DNA from: Caballeronia catudaia
Lineage (GTDB): Bacteria > Pseudomonadota > Gammaproteobacteria > Burkholderiales > Burkholderiaceae
NCBI RefSeq assembly: GCF_001544755.2
Contig: NZ_FCOF02000017.1
Location: 62,001-126,000 of the forward strand
Reading direction: 5' to 3'
Length of the DNA stretch: 64,000 bases
Positions 34,941-43,381 of the stretch are shown here, piece after piece. Made by a program: the position numbers and the translations under genes. How positions within the stretch are numbered: the stretch's first letter is position 1; every line of letters starts with the position of its first letter. The notes beneath the pieces were generated by a model, which saw only the letters and a list, made by a program, of their open reading frames with translations, was not told the origin of the DNA and did no database searches.

Positions 34941-35943
34941 GACCGCTCTGGAGCCCACTCCACAAGTGTCGCCAACTGCGTTGCGACGGTGGGCATCGGC
35001 ACTCTTTGGAACGACGAGCATTCATGCCGCGTCGATTCGAATCGCGACGCTCGTCCTCATCGTCGTCGCAGCCGCCATCGTGCCGCACTTTACGGAGTTC
35101 GGAAACCTGCAGTCGCTGATGTATTCGGTAGCGGCAGTTGGTATCGGCGCTATCGGTATGGCGCTCGTCACCCTCAGCGGCAATCTGTTCATGCTGTCGA
35201 TGGGTGCGACGGCGGCGGTCTCGACCGTCATGTTCGCCGCGCTCATTCACTTGGGCTTGGGAGCGACGCTGCTGCTCGTCGTGTTGAGCGGCCTGCTGAT
35301 GGGTGCCGTTCAGGGCGGAGTCATCGCTCTAGGGAAAGCGAACCCCATCATCACGACGATTGCCACCTCGTCAATCATTATCGGCGCAGGTGTCATCTAC
35401 ACCGGCGGCCTGACGGTCATCGGTAAGGGCGACGCCACCTGGCTTGGTCAAGGCAAGCTGTTTGGCTGGCTGCCGACTCAAATCCTGGTGCTGGCTATTT
35501 TTGCTGCAGTCGCGAGTTTCATTCTCCAGAAATCGCGCATTGGACGTGAAATCCGCTTGCTCGGAATGCGAGCCGAAGTTGCGCGGATTGCCGGACTTCG
35601 GACGATGGCCGCGACGCTCGTTTGTTACGCATTCGCTGGCGCAGCAGCTGCACTCGCCGGCTCCTTGATTGCCTCGTCGTCGGCTCAAGGCAATTTGACG
35701 TATGGCATCGACCTCGACTTCAACGCGATTGCCGCCGTGCTAGTCGGTGGCGTTTCGATTCGAGGTGGTCGTGGACAGATTTCGGATGCAGTCACTGGCG
35801 CCATCTTTCTCGCGGTCATCAGCAACATTCTGTTGGTCAGCGGCGTGAGCTACGAGTACCAACTGGTCGTAAAAGGCATCGTGGTTCTCGCAGCGGTGGT
35901 GTTCGGCGCGTTGCTCGCCCGGCTCGGCCCGGGATGGAAATAA
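34933..35943 (+). CDS. Sugar-type ABC importer permease (first)
   Basis: A 336-residue RbsC-type inner-membrane permease with about 8-10 membrane spans (LVLIVVAAAIVPHF, VGIGAIGMALVTLSGNLFML, LLLVVLSGLLMGAVQGGVIA, GIVVLAAVVFGALL). The family motif GANPIITTIAT-like appears as GKANPIITTIATSSIIIGAG. The start MHKTALEP overlaps the ATPase stop by 8 bases; longer in-frame readings would run deep into the ATPase gene. It pairs with the following permease. Confidence 0.92.
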   Translation: MHKTALEPTPQVSPTALRRWASALFGTTSIHAASIRIATLVLIVVAAAIVPHFTEFGNLQSLMYSVAAVGIGAIGMALVTLSGNLFMLSMGATAAVSTVMFAALIHLGLGATLLLVVLSGLLMGAVQGGVIALGKANPIITTIATSSIIIGAGVIYTGGLTVIGKGDATWLGQGKLFGWLPTQILVLAIFAAVASFILQKSRIGREIRLLGMRAEVARIAGLRTMAATLVCYAFAGAAAALAGSLIASSSAQGNLTYGIDLDFNAIAAVLVGGVSIRGGRGQISDAVTGAIFLAVISNILLVSGVSYEYQLVVKGIVVLAAVVFGALLARLGPGWK

Positions 35944-35957
35944 CAGGAGACTCGGAA

Positions 35958-36938
35958 ATGGACCAATCTCAACGACTTCTCAATCTCGCGATTCGGCTCG
36001 TCCTGCTCGTCGGCATGCCGGTTCTCTTCGGCCTTAGCGTCAATCATTACTTTTCGCAGGCCAACTTGTACGCGATTTTTCAGGCATTCGCGTTCCTTGG
36101 CATCATCGCCCTCGGTCTTTCGGTCACGATGGTCGCTGGCGAATTCGACCTTAGCGTAGCGGCAATTTCGACGGTGGCCGGGCTCATCACCGTGAAGTTC
36201 GGCGGCGATAGTGCTTTGCTCGGCATCCTGTACGCGGTTATCTTCGGGGTGGTCGTCGGCGTTGCGAATGCAGCCTTGTTGCCATGGCTAGGCGTCTCGT
36301 CGTTGGTCACGACTGTCGGCTCGATGATGTTCCTGACCGGCGTCGGGTACTGGCTCGCAGGCGGTCGCGTCTTGAGCTACGGCAATCTCGACGTCAGCGA
36401 CTTTCTTGACCAAAGCGTCGCAGGAATCTTCTCGCCGCGAAGCCTCATCACAATCGCCTGTTTTGTCGTGGTTTCGCTGTTCCTCCGCTTTACCACGCTC
36501 GGTCGGGACATTTACGCATCCGGCGGTCATCGAAAGGCGGCGATTCAGAGCGGTGCACGGGTTGGGAAGGCTCTGACGGTTGGCTTTGTCATATCCGGTG
36601 GACTGTCGGCTCTGGGCGGAGGCTTGCTCTCGCTGAGCCTCGCGACCGCCTCCGCGACGATGGGTAGCAACATCCTGCTCCAAGCGGCCTCGGCAGCTAT
36701 CGTCGGTGGAGTGGCGCTGGGCGGCGGTATCGGTTCACCACTCGGTGTCGCAATGGGCGTCCTGATTCTCACCATCCTGAACAACGGGCTAGGCTTGTTG
36801 AATGCGACGTCCACTCAAATTCTTCTCGTGAACGGGCTGTTGCTCCTCATCGTGGTTCTGCTCGACGGGCGCCTGGGTGCGGTTTTGGCGTCACCGCTCG
36901 AACGGTTCGCTCGCAGAAAGGCACCCGCGCCCGTTTGA
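35958..36938 (+). CDS. Sugar-type ABC importer permease (second)
   Basis: A 326-residue RbsC-type permease. LSVTMVAGEFDLSVAAISTV is the conserved GGIDLSVG-like segment, and LPWLGVSSLVTTVGSMMFL and GGVALGGGIGSPLGVAMGVL are typical. About 8-10 membrane spans. CAGGAGACTCGGAA precedes the ATG at 35958, 14 bases after the first permease. Two different permeases imply a heterodimeric channel. Confidence 0.92.
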   Translation: MDQSQRLLNLAIRLVLLVGMPVLFGLSVNHYFSQANLYAIFQAFAFLGIIALGLSVTMVAGEFDLSVAAISTVAGLITVKFGGDSALLGILYAVIFGVVVGVANAALLPWLGVSSLVTTVGSMMFLTGVGYWLAGGRVLSYGNLDVSDFLDQSVAGIFSPRSLITIACFVVVSLFLRFTTLGRDIYASGGHRKAAIQSGARVGKALTVGFVISGGLSALGGGLLSLSLATASATMGSNILLQAASAAIVGGVALGGGIGSPLGVAMGVLILTILNNGLGLLNATSTQILLVNGLLLLIVVLLDGRLGAVLASPLERFARRKAPAPV

Positions 36939-37095
36939 GTTCTGAGGGCATTGACGCAATCCGACGTGCTTTTGAAGAGCGCGTCGGCATTTCGTCGTTC
37001 TGCGGCCGGTGTACCACGACCGTACGGACCGTCGCTGCGCGACGAGGCTCAATTCGAGAGTCTCGATGATGCCTGTTCTCGAGAGCTCGAATGAG

Positions 37096-38019
37096 CTAAG
37101 TCGCGAAAGTCATCCAGCGCTCCTCAAGTTTGAGGCTCTGCACGCGCTCAATCAGGAACTCGGTGAACACTCGAATTTTCGCGGGTTGATACCGCCGGCT
37201 TTGGTACGCCAGATTGATGGTTAGCCGTGGCAACTGCCAGTCCTCGAGCACCGGGATAAGACGCCCGGACACGATGTCATCGTGAATGATGTAGAGAGGT
37301 TGAACGACAATGCCCAGACCTGCTCGCCCTGCCGCGACGATGACCTGACCTTCGTTTGAGTCTAGGGCGCTCTTAATCGAGATATTGGATTCTTCCTTGC
37401 CTCTACGCAGGTGGAGAAGATAGGGGTCGACGGCGAGGTTGTAGACGAGCATGTTGTGCTGTTCAAGGTCCTCGGGAGTCTGAGGGCGCCCGTGTGTCGC
37501 GAGGTAGGCAGGCGATGCTGCCATGACTCGTCTCGTTTCGGCCAAGCGTCGAATCGTGATGCCCGAATCTTCTTCATGCTCTTTTGTACGTATGGCGATG
37601 TCTATCCCAGCCTCGATGAAGTTTTGGTATTGATTCGCCGCGACAATTTGAACTGACAGATTGGGATAGCGCCGGACGAACTCAGGAAGCGCGGGAGCGA
37701 TATGCATCATTGCGAATGAGACGGAACCGGTCACCCGGAGCACGCCTTTGGGACTGACCGCTTCTTCAGAAGCAATCGAGTCAGCTTCGGCCAACTCCGA
37801 AATCACGGCTGTGCATCTTCGGTGGTACTCGCGGCCAGCGTCAGTCAGCCACATGCGCCGTGTCGTCCGCTCGATGAGCCTCGCACCGAGACGCTCCTCG
37901 AGAGAGCTAAGCGTGCGGCTTGCAGCGGCATTGGACATGTCGAGTTGTTCTGCGGCCTTCGACAGGCTGCCCAAGTCTGCGGTAAGCACAAAGAGTTGCA
38001 GTTGCGTCCAGCGGTCCAT
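37096..38019 (-). CDS. LysR-family transcriptional regulator (first)
   Basis: A 307-residue LysR-type regulator. The winged HTH is at residues 1-60 (WTQLQLFVLTADLGSLSKAA, NAAASRTLSSLEERLGARLI) and the effector domain follows. GGGAG lies just before the ATG at 38019; an ATG at 38031 is in frame. It is transcribed away from the hydroxyquinol dioxygenase operon, the standard arrangement for a LysR activator of the divergent catabolic genes, responding to a pathway intermediate. Confidence 0.9.
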   Translation of the reverse strand: MDRWTQLQLFVLTADLGSLSKAAEQLDMSNAAASRTLSSLEERLGARLIERTTRRMWLTDAGREYHRRCTAVISELAEADSIASEEAVSPKGVLRVTGSVSFAMMHIAPALPEFVRRYPNLSVQIVAANQYQNFIEAGIDIAIRTKEHEEDSGITIRRLAETRRVMAASPAYLATHGRPQTPEDLEQHNMLVYNLAVDPYLLHLRRGKEESNISIKSALDSNEGQVIVAAGRAGLGIVVQPLYIIHDDIVSGRLIPVLEDWQLPRLTINLAYQSRRYQPAKIRVFTEFLIERVQSLKLEERWMTFAT

Positions 38020-38320
38020 CGTCTCCCTCATCCGGTTCCACTGGAAGAATCAAGTGCGATTCTTCCAGCTCGTTCAGGCCAAATATGCCGAAGACGACGG
38101 GATAGATAAACCGACTGAAATTCGTCGATTTGTAGAGGCGATTTCTACAATTGGAGTCGAAACCAACGAATGGCGGGCTTCGATAGTTCAAGCTCACACG
38201 CATGCGAGCCTACTTTTCCTTCGAGAGGAAATGTCATTTCACTTCCGGGCATTTTTTTTACTCGGGCGACCCTTTACCTTTCGTTCTTAGACGCCTGAGC
38301 GCACAACGGAGACACGCACG
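38020..38320. promoter_or_regulatory. Divergent region between LysR and the dioxygenase operon
   Basis: About 300 bases without genes. It is expected to hold the LysR binding site (T-N11-A type) and both promoters. Inverted A/T pairs are present around 38,130-38,160 (for example TTCTACAATTGGAG) but I could not single out one operator. Confidence 0.5.
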
Positions 38321-39202
38321 ATGCGCAACATCAACGAAGACACCATCACACAAGCCGTTATTGCCTCATTCGTGAATTGCGAGAACGCGAGACTGAGGAC
38401 TGTGATGACGAGCCTGGTTCAACACCTCCATGCTTTTGCCCGCGACGTTCATCTCACCGAGGACGAGTGGTTCAAGGCAATCAAGTTTATGACGGAGGTC
38501 GGTCATATCACTGACGACAAGCGACAGGAGTTCATCCTCTTGTCCGATACGTTGGGACTCTCGATGCTTGTCATGTCCCAAAACAATCGCAAGCCTGCGA
38601 ACTGCACGGAAGCGACCGTCTTCGGGCCTTTCTTCGTCGAGGGCGCTCCGCTCTACAGTAACGGCGACGACATCTCGAACGGAGCGAAAGGCGCGCCCTG
38701 CTATGTTAGCGGCCAGGTGCGTGGCGCGGGTGGTGAAGCCATCGGAAACGCGCTTCTCGATGTTTGGCAATCGGACGAAGACGGCTTCTATGACGTGCAG
38801 AACCAAGATGAAGCTGGCAATGTCGTCCATAGCGCGCGAGGCAGATTGAGAACGAACGCGGAAGGTTTCTTCAACTTTCGTTCGATTCTGGCTGAGGCGT
38901 ATCCCATTCCTCATGATGGGCCCGTCGGCCGCATGCTGTCGGCCGTTGGCCGCCATCCTTGGCGCCCCGCGCATCTGCATTTCATGATTGAAGCGCCCGG
39001 CTACGAGACGCTCATCACTCACGTGTTCCGGGACGGTGACCAGTACCTCGATTCGGACGTTGTATTCGGTGTGCGCTCATCGCTTATCTCAGAATGGAAG
39101 CGACACGAGCCGGGCATCGCCCCCGATGGCCGAGAAATTCCCGTCCCGTGGTATTCGCTCGAATATGACTTCGTGCTCAATCCGTCGGAGGTGCATGCAT
39201 GA
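38321..39202 (+). CDS. Intradiol ring-cleavage dioxygenase, hydroxyquinol 1,2-dioxygenase type
   Basis: A 293-residue Fe(III) intradiol dioxygenase. The N-terminal helical dimerisation domain covers residues 1-100. The iron ligands are Tyr157 (DEDGFYDVQ), Tyr194 (AEAYPIPHDGPVG), His218 and His220 (RPAHLHFMI), with the same spacing as in hydroxyquinol 1,2-dioxygenases. It would open hydroxyquinol (1,2,4-trihydroxybenzene) to maleylacetate. The maleylacetate reductase two genes downstream supports hydroxyquinol rather than catechol as substrate. GGAGACACGCACG lies before the ATG. Confidence 0.88.
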   Translation: MRNINEDTITQAVIASFVNCENARLRTVMTSLVQHLHAFARDVHLTEDEWFKAIKFMTEVGHITDDKRQEFILLSDTLGLSMLVMSQNNRKPANCTEATVFGPFFVEGAPLYSNGDDISNGAKGAPCYVSGQVRGAGGEAIGNALLDVWQSDEDGFYDVQNQDEAGNVVHSARGRLRTNAEGFFNFRSILAEAYPIPHDGPVGRMLSAVGRHPWRPAHLHFMIEAPGYETLITHVFRDGDQYLDSDVVFGVRSSLISEWKRHEPGIAPDGREIPVPWYSLEYDFVLNPSEVHA

Positions 39203-39549
39203 TTCGGCATATCGTCATGTGGCGAGTTCGAGGTGACACACCGACCGAGCGCCTGGCCGCTTCGAACCGTGTGAAAACAAGCTTCGAAGGATTGCGAGGT
39301 CGGATTCCAGGAATGAGTCATCTCGAAGTCGGGCTCGACCACAGCCGGGTCGACTATTCGTGCGACGCGGTTCTCGTTACCGAATTCGACTCACAGGAAG
39401 CCTTGGAGGCGTACGCGTCACATCCTGAGCACCTGCGCGTGCGCAACGAACTCGGTGACCTGCGCACCGCGCGATTCCAGGTTGATTATCAGGCAAACGC
39501 TGGTGCCGGCACCGAGCGCAAAGCGGAGGTTCTTCATGCAAAAGCGTGA
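39199..39549 (+). CDS. Dabb (stress-responsive A/B barrel) domain protein
   Basis: A 116-residue dimeric alpha/beta barrel protein starting MIRHIVMWRVRGDT, with FEGLRGRIPGMSHLEVGLDH and ALEAYASHPEHLRVRNEL as Dabb signatures. It overlaps the dioxygenase stop by 4 bases. Dabb proteins include enzymes acting on polyketides and aromatics, but many have unknown function. Co-translation suggests a role with the hydroxyquinol intermediates. Confidence 0.8.
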   Translation: MIRHIVMWRVRGDTPTERLAASNRVKTSFEGLRGRIPGMSHLEVGLDHSRVDYSCDAVLVTEFDSQEALEAYASHPEHLRVRNELGDLRTARFQVDYQANAGAGTERKAEVLHAKA

Positions 39550-40612
39550 GTTCGTATATCAAGCGCGGGCCGGACGGGTCGTGTTTGGCCCTGGCAGCCT
39601 GCAGCACCTTGAGCGAGAAGTGCTCGAGTTGAAGTCGGAGAGGGCTCTCATTCTGTGCAGCCCGGAACAGAAGGGAACCGGCGAAGCCGTGGCGGCTCGC
39701 CTCGGCGCACGGGCCGCAGGAGTATTCGACCAGGCGGTCATGCACGTGCCGCTGGAGTTGGCGAAGGAAGCTCGTGCGCTGGCTCGTGAACTGAAGGCAG
39801 ATTGTGCAATCGCTGTTGGTGGCGGCTCGACTATTGGGCTGGGTAAGGCAATCGCGCTAGAGTCGGACCTCCCAATCCTTGCGGTGCCGACAACTTACGC
39901 CGGCAGTGAGATGACGCCCATCTATGGCATCACTGACGCCGGCTTGAAGAAAACCGGTACTGACCTGCGGGTTTTACCGAAGACCGTGATTTACGATGCC
40001 GACCTGACGATGTCACTCCCAGTCGCGCTGTCGGTCACCAGTGGAATCAACGCAATCGCACATGCAGCGGAAGCGTTGTATTCCCGCGAGGCAAATCCCG
40101 TGACCAGCTTGATGGCAGAAGAAGGCATCGCCGCTCTTGCCCATGCGTTGCCAGCAATCGTGGCCGACTCGCAAAACGTTGAGGCTCGCGCCGACGCGCA
40201 ATATGGTGCCTGGCTCTGCGGAACAGTATTGGGCAGCGTTGGCATGGCCCTTCATCACAAGTTGTGTCACACGCTCGGCGGCAGCTTCAATCTTCCTCAC
40301 GCACCGACGCACACTATCGTCCTGCCACACGCGCTCGCGTACAACCGACACGCTGCACCGGAAGCGATGCAACGCATCGCACGCGCGCTGGGTTCGGATG
40401 ACGCCGCGACCGGTGTCTACGAACTCGCGAAACGCTGCGGCGCACCGCTCGCGCTCAAAGATGTAGGCATGGCAGCTGATGACGTGTCGAAGGCCGCAGA
40501 CATTGCCAGCTCAAACCCGTATTGGAATCCGCGTCCGATTGAGCGCGACGCGCTTCTCGAGCTCTTGCAGAATGCGTTTGACGGCGTTGCACCGAGTGCG
40601 GCATCGGCCTGA
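39536..40612 (+). CDS. Maleylacetate reductase
   Basis: A 358-residue iron-containing alcohol dehydrogenase-family enzyme that reduces maleylacetate to 3-oxoadipate with NAD(P)H. The nucleotide-binding GGGSTIGLGKAIAL, PTTYAGSEMTPIYGITD and HHKLCHTLGGSFNLPHA segments are characteristic of maleylacetate reductases. The ATG at 39536 has GCGGAGG upstream and overlaps the Dabb gene by 14 bases; a longer reading lacks a site. It completes the lower hydroxyquinol pathway. Confidence 0.92.
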   Translation: MQKREFVYQARAGRVVFGPGSLQHLEREVLELKSERALILCSPEQKGTGEAVAARLGARAAGVFDQAVMHVPLELAKEARALARELKADCAIAVGGGSTIGLGKAIALESDLPILAVPTTYAGSEMTPIYGITDAGLKKTGTDLRVLPKTVIYDADLTMSLPVALSVTSGINAIAHAAEALYSREANPVTSLMAEEGIAALAHALPAIVADSQNVEARADAQYGAWLCGTVLGSVGMALHHKLCHTLGGSFNLPHAPTHTIVLPHALAYNRHAAPEAMQRIARALGSDDAATGVYELAKRCGAPLALKDVGMAADDVSKAADIASSNPYWNPRPIERDALLELLQNAFDGVAPSAASA

Positions 40613-40639
40613 GCCAAGAACCGGAGCAAGGAGACAACA

Positions 40640-40924
40640 ATGAATTTCACCGTCTATTGCCTCGACCATCCGAATATGGTCGAACGTCGCCTCGAAAATT
40701 ACGATGCCCACAAGGCCTATCTGCAGACAGCGCCGGTGAAGACGCTCATCTCTGGCCCGCTGACGAGGTCGGATGGTCAAACCATGATTGGCAGCTTCTT
40801 TCTCTACGAAGCCGATGGCATCGAAGAAATCCAAAAGTTTGTCGACTCAGACCCGTTCAATAAAGCGGGAATCTGGGCGACGGTCGACATCAGGCCTTTC
40901 ATCAAGCGGGTAGACAACCGCTAG
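40640..40924 (+). CDS. YciI-family protein
   Basis: A 94-residue YciI (YCII) fold protein: MNFTVYCLDHPNMVERRLEN, YDAHKAYLQ (His) and FVDSDPFNKAGIWATVDIRP (Asp). The family includes TftG, a dehydrochlorinase acting on chlorohydroxyquinol in a pathway that also uses a hydroxyquinol dioxygenase and maleylacetate reductase. An elimination or tautomerisation step on a hydroxyquinol precursor is therefore possible here. AAGGAGACAACA precedes the ATG; it lies 27 bases after maleylacetate reductase. Confidence 0.85.
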   Translation: MNFTVYCLDHPNMVERRLENYDAHKAYLQTAPVKTLISGPLTRSDGQTMIGSFFLYEADGIEEIQKFVDSDPFNKAGIWATVDIRPFIKRVDNR

Positions 40925-41071
40925 GGCCATTGCTTCATTGCTGGTGAAAGATGCTCCTCGCAATCTTCGAGGAGCGGGAAACGCTCGCCTTTATGCAAAG
41001 GCTGTCGGGTGACTAACCTCTCCGATTCAGTAAGCGTGGGCGCCGACATACAACATTAGAACGGAGACATC

Positions 41072-41875
41072 ATGCAGACCGGACTTGACGGGAAGATTGT
41101 GCTCATCACGGGCGCTGCGCAGGGCATCGGACGAGCTACAGCACTTGGATTTGCGCGCGAAGGCGCACGGCTTTGCCTCATCGACATCGACGGCAACGCG
41201 GTGAAAGAAGCCGAGTCCGAGCTCCGAGCGCTTGGCACGAATGTGACGATTGCACAGGCGGACCTGTCGACAGCAGAAGGAGTCAAAGGTGGTATCGATA
41301 CAGCTCTGGCGTCCTACAACGGTCAGGTGGACATTCTCGTGAACAACGTCGGCGCCGGTAAGGTCCGCACGTTCGACGAACTTTCGGATGAGGAATGGGA
41401 TTTCACGATGAATCTCAACTTCATGAGCTACGTGCGGACCTGTCGCTACTTGCTGCCCGTGCTGCGAAACCGTGAGAAGGCGGTCATCATCAACAACGCG
41501 TCGGACCTTGCACGGCAGCCCGAACCTGTACCGATTGATTATTCCGCGTCCAAGGCTGCGGTGCTTGCCCTAACGAAAGGTCTTGCCCGCGCCGAAGCGC
41601 CGAAGATTCGCGTGAACGCTGTCGCACCGGGACCGGTCTGGACGCCATTTTGGACGAAGGAAGGCGGCTTCGCTGACACCATGGGCAAGTTCCACGGTAT
41701 GGCGCCCAAGGATGCGGTCGAGCATGAACTGTCCTTGCGTCACTTGCCACTCAACCGTCTCGGGCAGCCGGACGAAGTGGCCAACGTCATTGTGTTCATG
41801 GCCTCGGACCTCGCGTCGTTCGTCACTTCTGCGGTATGGGGAGTAGACGGCGGCAGTATCCGCAGCCTCATTTAA
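41072..41875 (+). CDS. Short-chain dehydrogenase/reductase
   Basis: A 267-residue classical SDR. The Rossmann motif is VLITGAAQGIGRATALGFAR, the acidic residue LIDIDG after strand 2 suggests NAD(H), NNVGAG is the NAG-type motif, and the catalytic Ser/Tyr/Lys lie in IINNASDLARQ and DYSASKAAVLALTKG. The C-terminal VWGVDGGSI is standard. GGAGACATC lies before the ATG. In this cluster it may oxidise a diol or cyclic polyol intermediate; the substrate cannot be read from the sequence. Confidence 0.9.
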   Translation: MQTGLDGKIVLITGAAQGIGRATALGFAREGARLCLIDIDGNAVKEAESELRALGTNVTIAQADLSTAEGVKGGIDTALASYNGQVDILVNNVGAGKVRTFDELSDEEWDFTMNLNFMSYVRTCRYLLPVLRNREKAVIINNASDLARQPEPVPIDYSASKAAVLALTKGLARAEAPKIRVNAVAPGPVWTPFWTKEGGFADTMGKFHGMAPKDAVEHELSLRHLPLNRLGQPDEVANVIVFMASDLASFVTSAVWGVDGGSIRSLI

Positions 41876-41928
41876 CTAGGCCGGTTGCCGAACGGCATCC
41901 ACGGATGAACCGCCCAAAGGACCAGCGC

Positions 41929-42225
41929 ATGTCTGCTCATGACCGCTTCCTTGCTTCTAACGTATCGTCCAAAGAGCGAGCCTTTCTCGTTGAAGCATTG
42001 GAGTTATTGATGCGCGAGCGCTCGAATGCGCTACGCATTGCGACAGCTGTGGCCGCAGCGCGCGGCGACCCGATTCCCGATGTTCAGGACTTCGGACTCG
42101 ACGACATCTTGCGTCTAAGCCGACAACTCGCTGATGGCGCCGGTACTGACCCACGCGAGAGTTGGTTGGAAGCACAGGCACCGGTGAAGAAACGGGGAAA
42201 TACAAGTCGACGACGGACGTCCTAG
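41929..42225 (+). CDS. Hypothetical protein, 98 aa
   Basis: No family recognised. It is helical and soluble (SSKERAFLVEALELLMRERSNALRIATAVAAARGD) with a basic tail (KKRGNTSRRRTS). The ATG at 41929 has AAGGA seven bases upstream; an ATG at 41905 is the alternative. It lies between the SDR and the second Gfo/Idh gene, so it is probably part of the catabolic transcript. Confidence 0.6.
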   Translation: MSAHDRFLASNVSSKERAFLVEALELLMRERSNALRIATAVAAARGDPIPDVQDFGLDDILRLSRQLADGAGTDPRESWLEAQAPVKKRGNTSRRRTS

Positions 42226-42290
42226 ACTTCTGAAAGCAAGTTTGAACAGTCGGCGCACGTTGATGCGTCGACGAATAATTGGAGACTCGA

Positions 42291-43283
42291 ATGTTGCGAA
42301 TTGCCGTTCTCGGTGCTGGACGCATCGGAAAAATCCACGCCGCTAATGTTGCTGCCGACCGTCGAGTGAAACTCGTCGCCGTTGCAGACCCGTACAAGGA
42401 GGCCGTCGAGGCGCTCGCCGCCGACCTCGGTTGCGATGCTTCCCTTGATTGCAAGTCAGTCGTGGACCGCGAGGACGTCGATGCGGTTATTGTCGGAACG
42501 CCGACGGACACTCATATCGACCTGACACTGCAAGCGGTCCGCCTCGGCAAGCCCGTGTTCTGCGAGAAGCCCATCGACCTTGATATTGACCGCGCACTGG
42601 CGGCCGTGGAGGAAATCGAGCGCCTCAATGGCCGCGTGATGCTTGCATTCAATCGTCGATTTGACCCGGACGCAATGCGGCTAAAGCAGGCAATAGATGA
42701 AGGGGAAGTCGGTGACGTTCGCCAGGTGATTATCACCAGCCGCGACCCCGGGCTTGCTCCACGCGAGTACCTCTGTCATTCGGGCGGCATTTTCCGTGAC
42801 ATGACTATCCACGATTTCGATACAGCTCGTTGGCTGCTCGGCGAGGACCCGGTCGAGGTGATGGCAATGGGTAGCCGTCTGGTCGACCCGGGCCTTGAAG
42901 AGCTTCCGGACTACGACAGTGTGATGGTGTTGCTTCGGACGGCTTCTGGCAAGCAGTGCCATATCAACGGTTCGCGTCAGGCTGTGTATGGCTTCGACCA
43001 ACGTGTCGAAGTCTTCGGTTCAAAGGGGATGCTGTTGAACGAAAACCATCGGCCGTCAAGCCTTCGCCGGTGGACGAGCGAAAGGACGGAGGCGCGTGAG
43101 CCGCTCTTGAACTTCTTCCTTGAGCGACATGCGGACTCGTATAAGGTCGAACTCGACCGCTTTCTGACGGCACTCGAACGGAACGCACCGATGCCGGCAA
43201 CACCCAGGGACGGTATCCGCGCGCTGCGTATTGCGAACGCGGCCATCGAGGCAGTCAATTCAGGGTGCACGGTCAAAATCTGA
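42291..43283 (+). CDS. Gfo/Idh/MocA-family dehydrogenase, inositol 2-dehydrogenase-like
   Basis: A 330-residue oxidoreductase closely resembling IolG: MLRIAVLGAGRIGKIHAANV, KPVFCEKPIDLDIDRAL, MLAFNRRFDPDAMRL and GGIFRDMTIHDFDTARWLLG are near-consensus for myo-inositol 2-dehydrogenases. It would oxidise a cyclitol or sugar with NAD. TTGGAGACTCGA precedes the ATG at 42291; a TTG at 42279 is upstream but overlaps that site. With an IolE-superfamily TIM barrel and a sugar-type importer in the same cluster, a cyclitol substrate is plausible. Confidence 0.88.
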   Translation: MLRIAVLGAGRIGKIHAANVAADRRVKLVAVADPYKEAVEALAADLGCDASLDCKSVVDREDVDAVIVGTPTDTHIDLTLQAVRLGKPVFCEKPIDLDIDRALAAVEEIERLNGRVMLAFNRRFDPDAMRLKQAIDEGEVGDVRQVIITSRDPGLAPREYLCHSGGIFRDMTIHDFDTARWLLGEDPVEVMAMGSRLVDPGLEELPDYDSVMVLLRTASGKQCHINGSRQAVYGFDQRVEVFGSKGMLLNENHRPSSLRRWTSERTEAREPLLNFFLERHADSYKVELDRFLTALERNAPMPATPRDGIRALRIANAAIEAVNSGCTVKI

Positions 43284-43381
43284 CAATCCGACCGCCTTGT
43301 ATGGTCTCTGGGACACTCCGGGTTGACAATAAGCGGCTTACTCCCCTATATGAGGAATAAAACTCCTCAGTGGGGCTCGTC

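Noticed and set aside
36955..36990. CCGACG...CGTCGG hairpin after the second permease
   Set aside because: Stem present but no T-run, so not called as a terminator.
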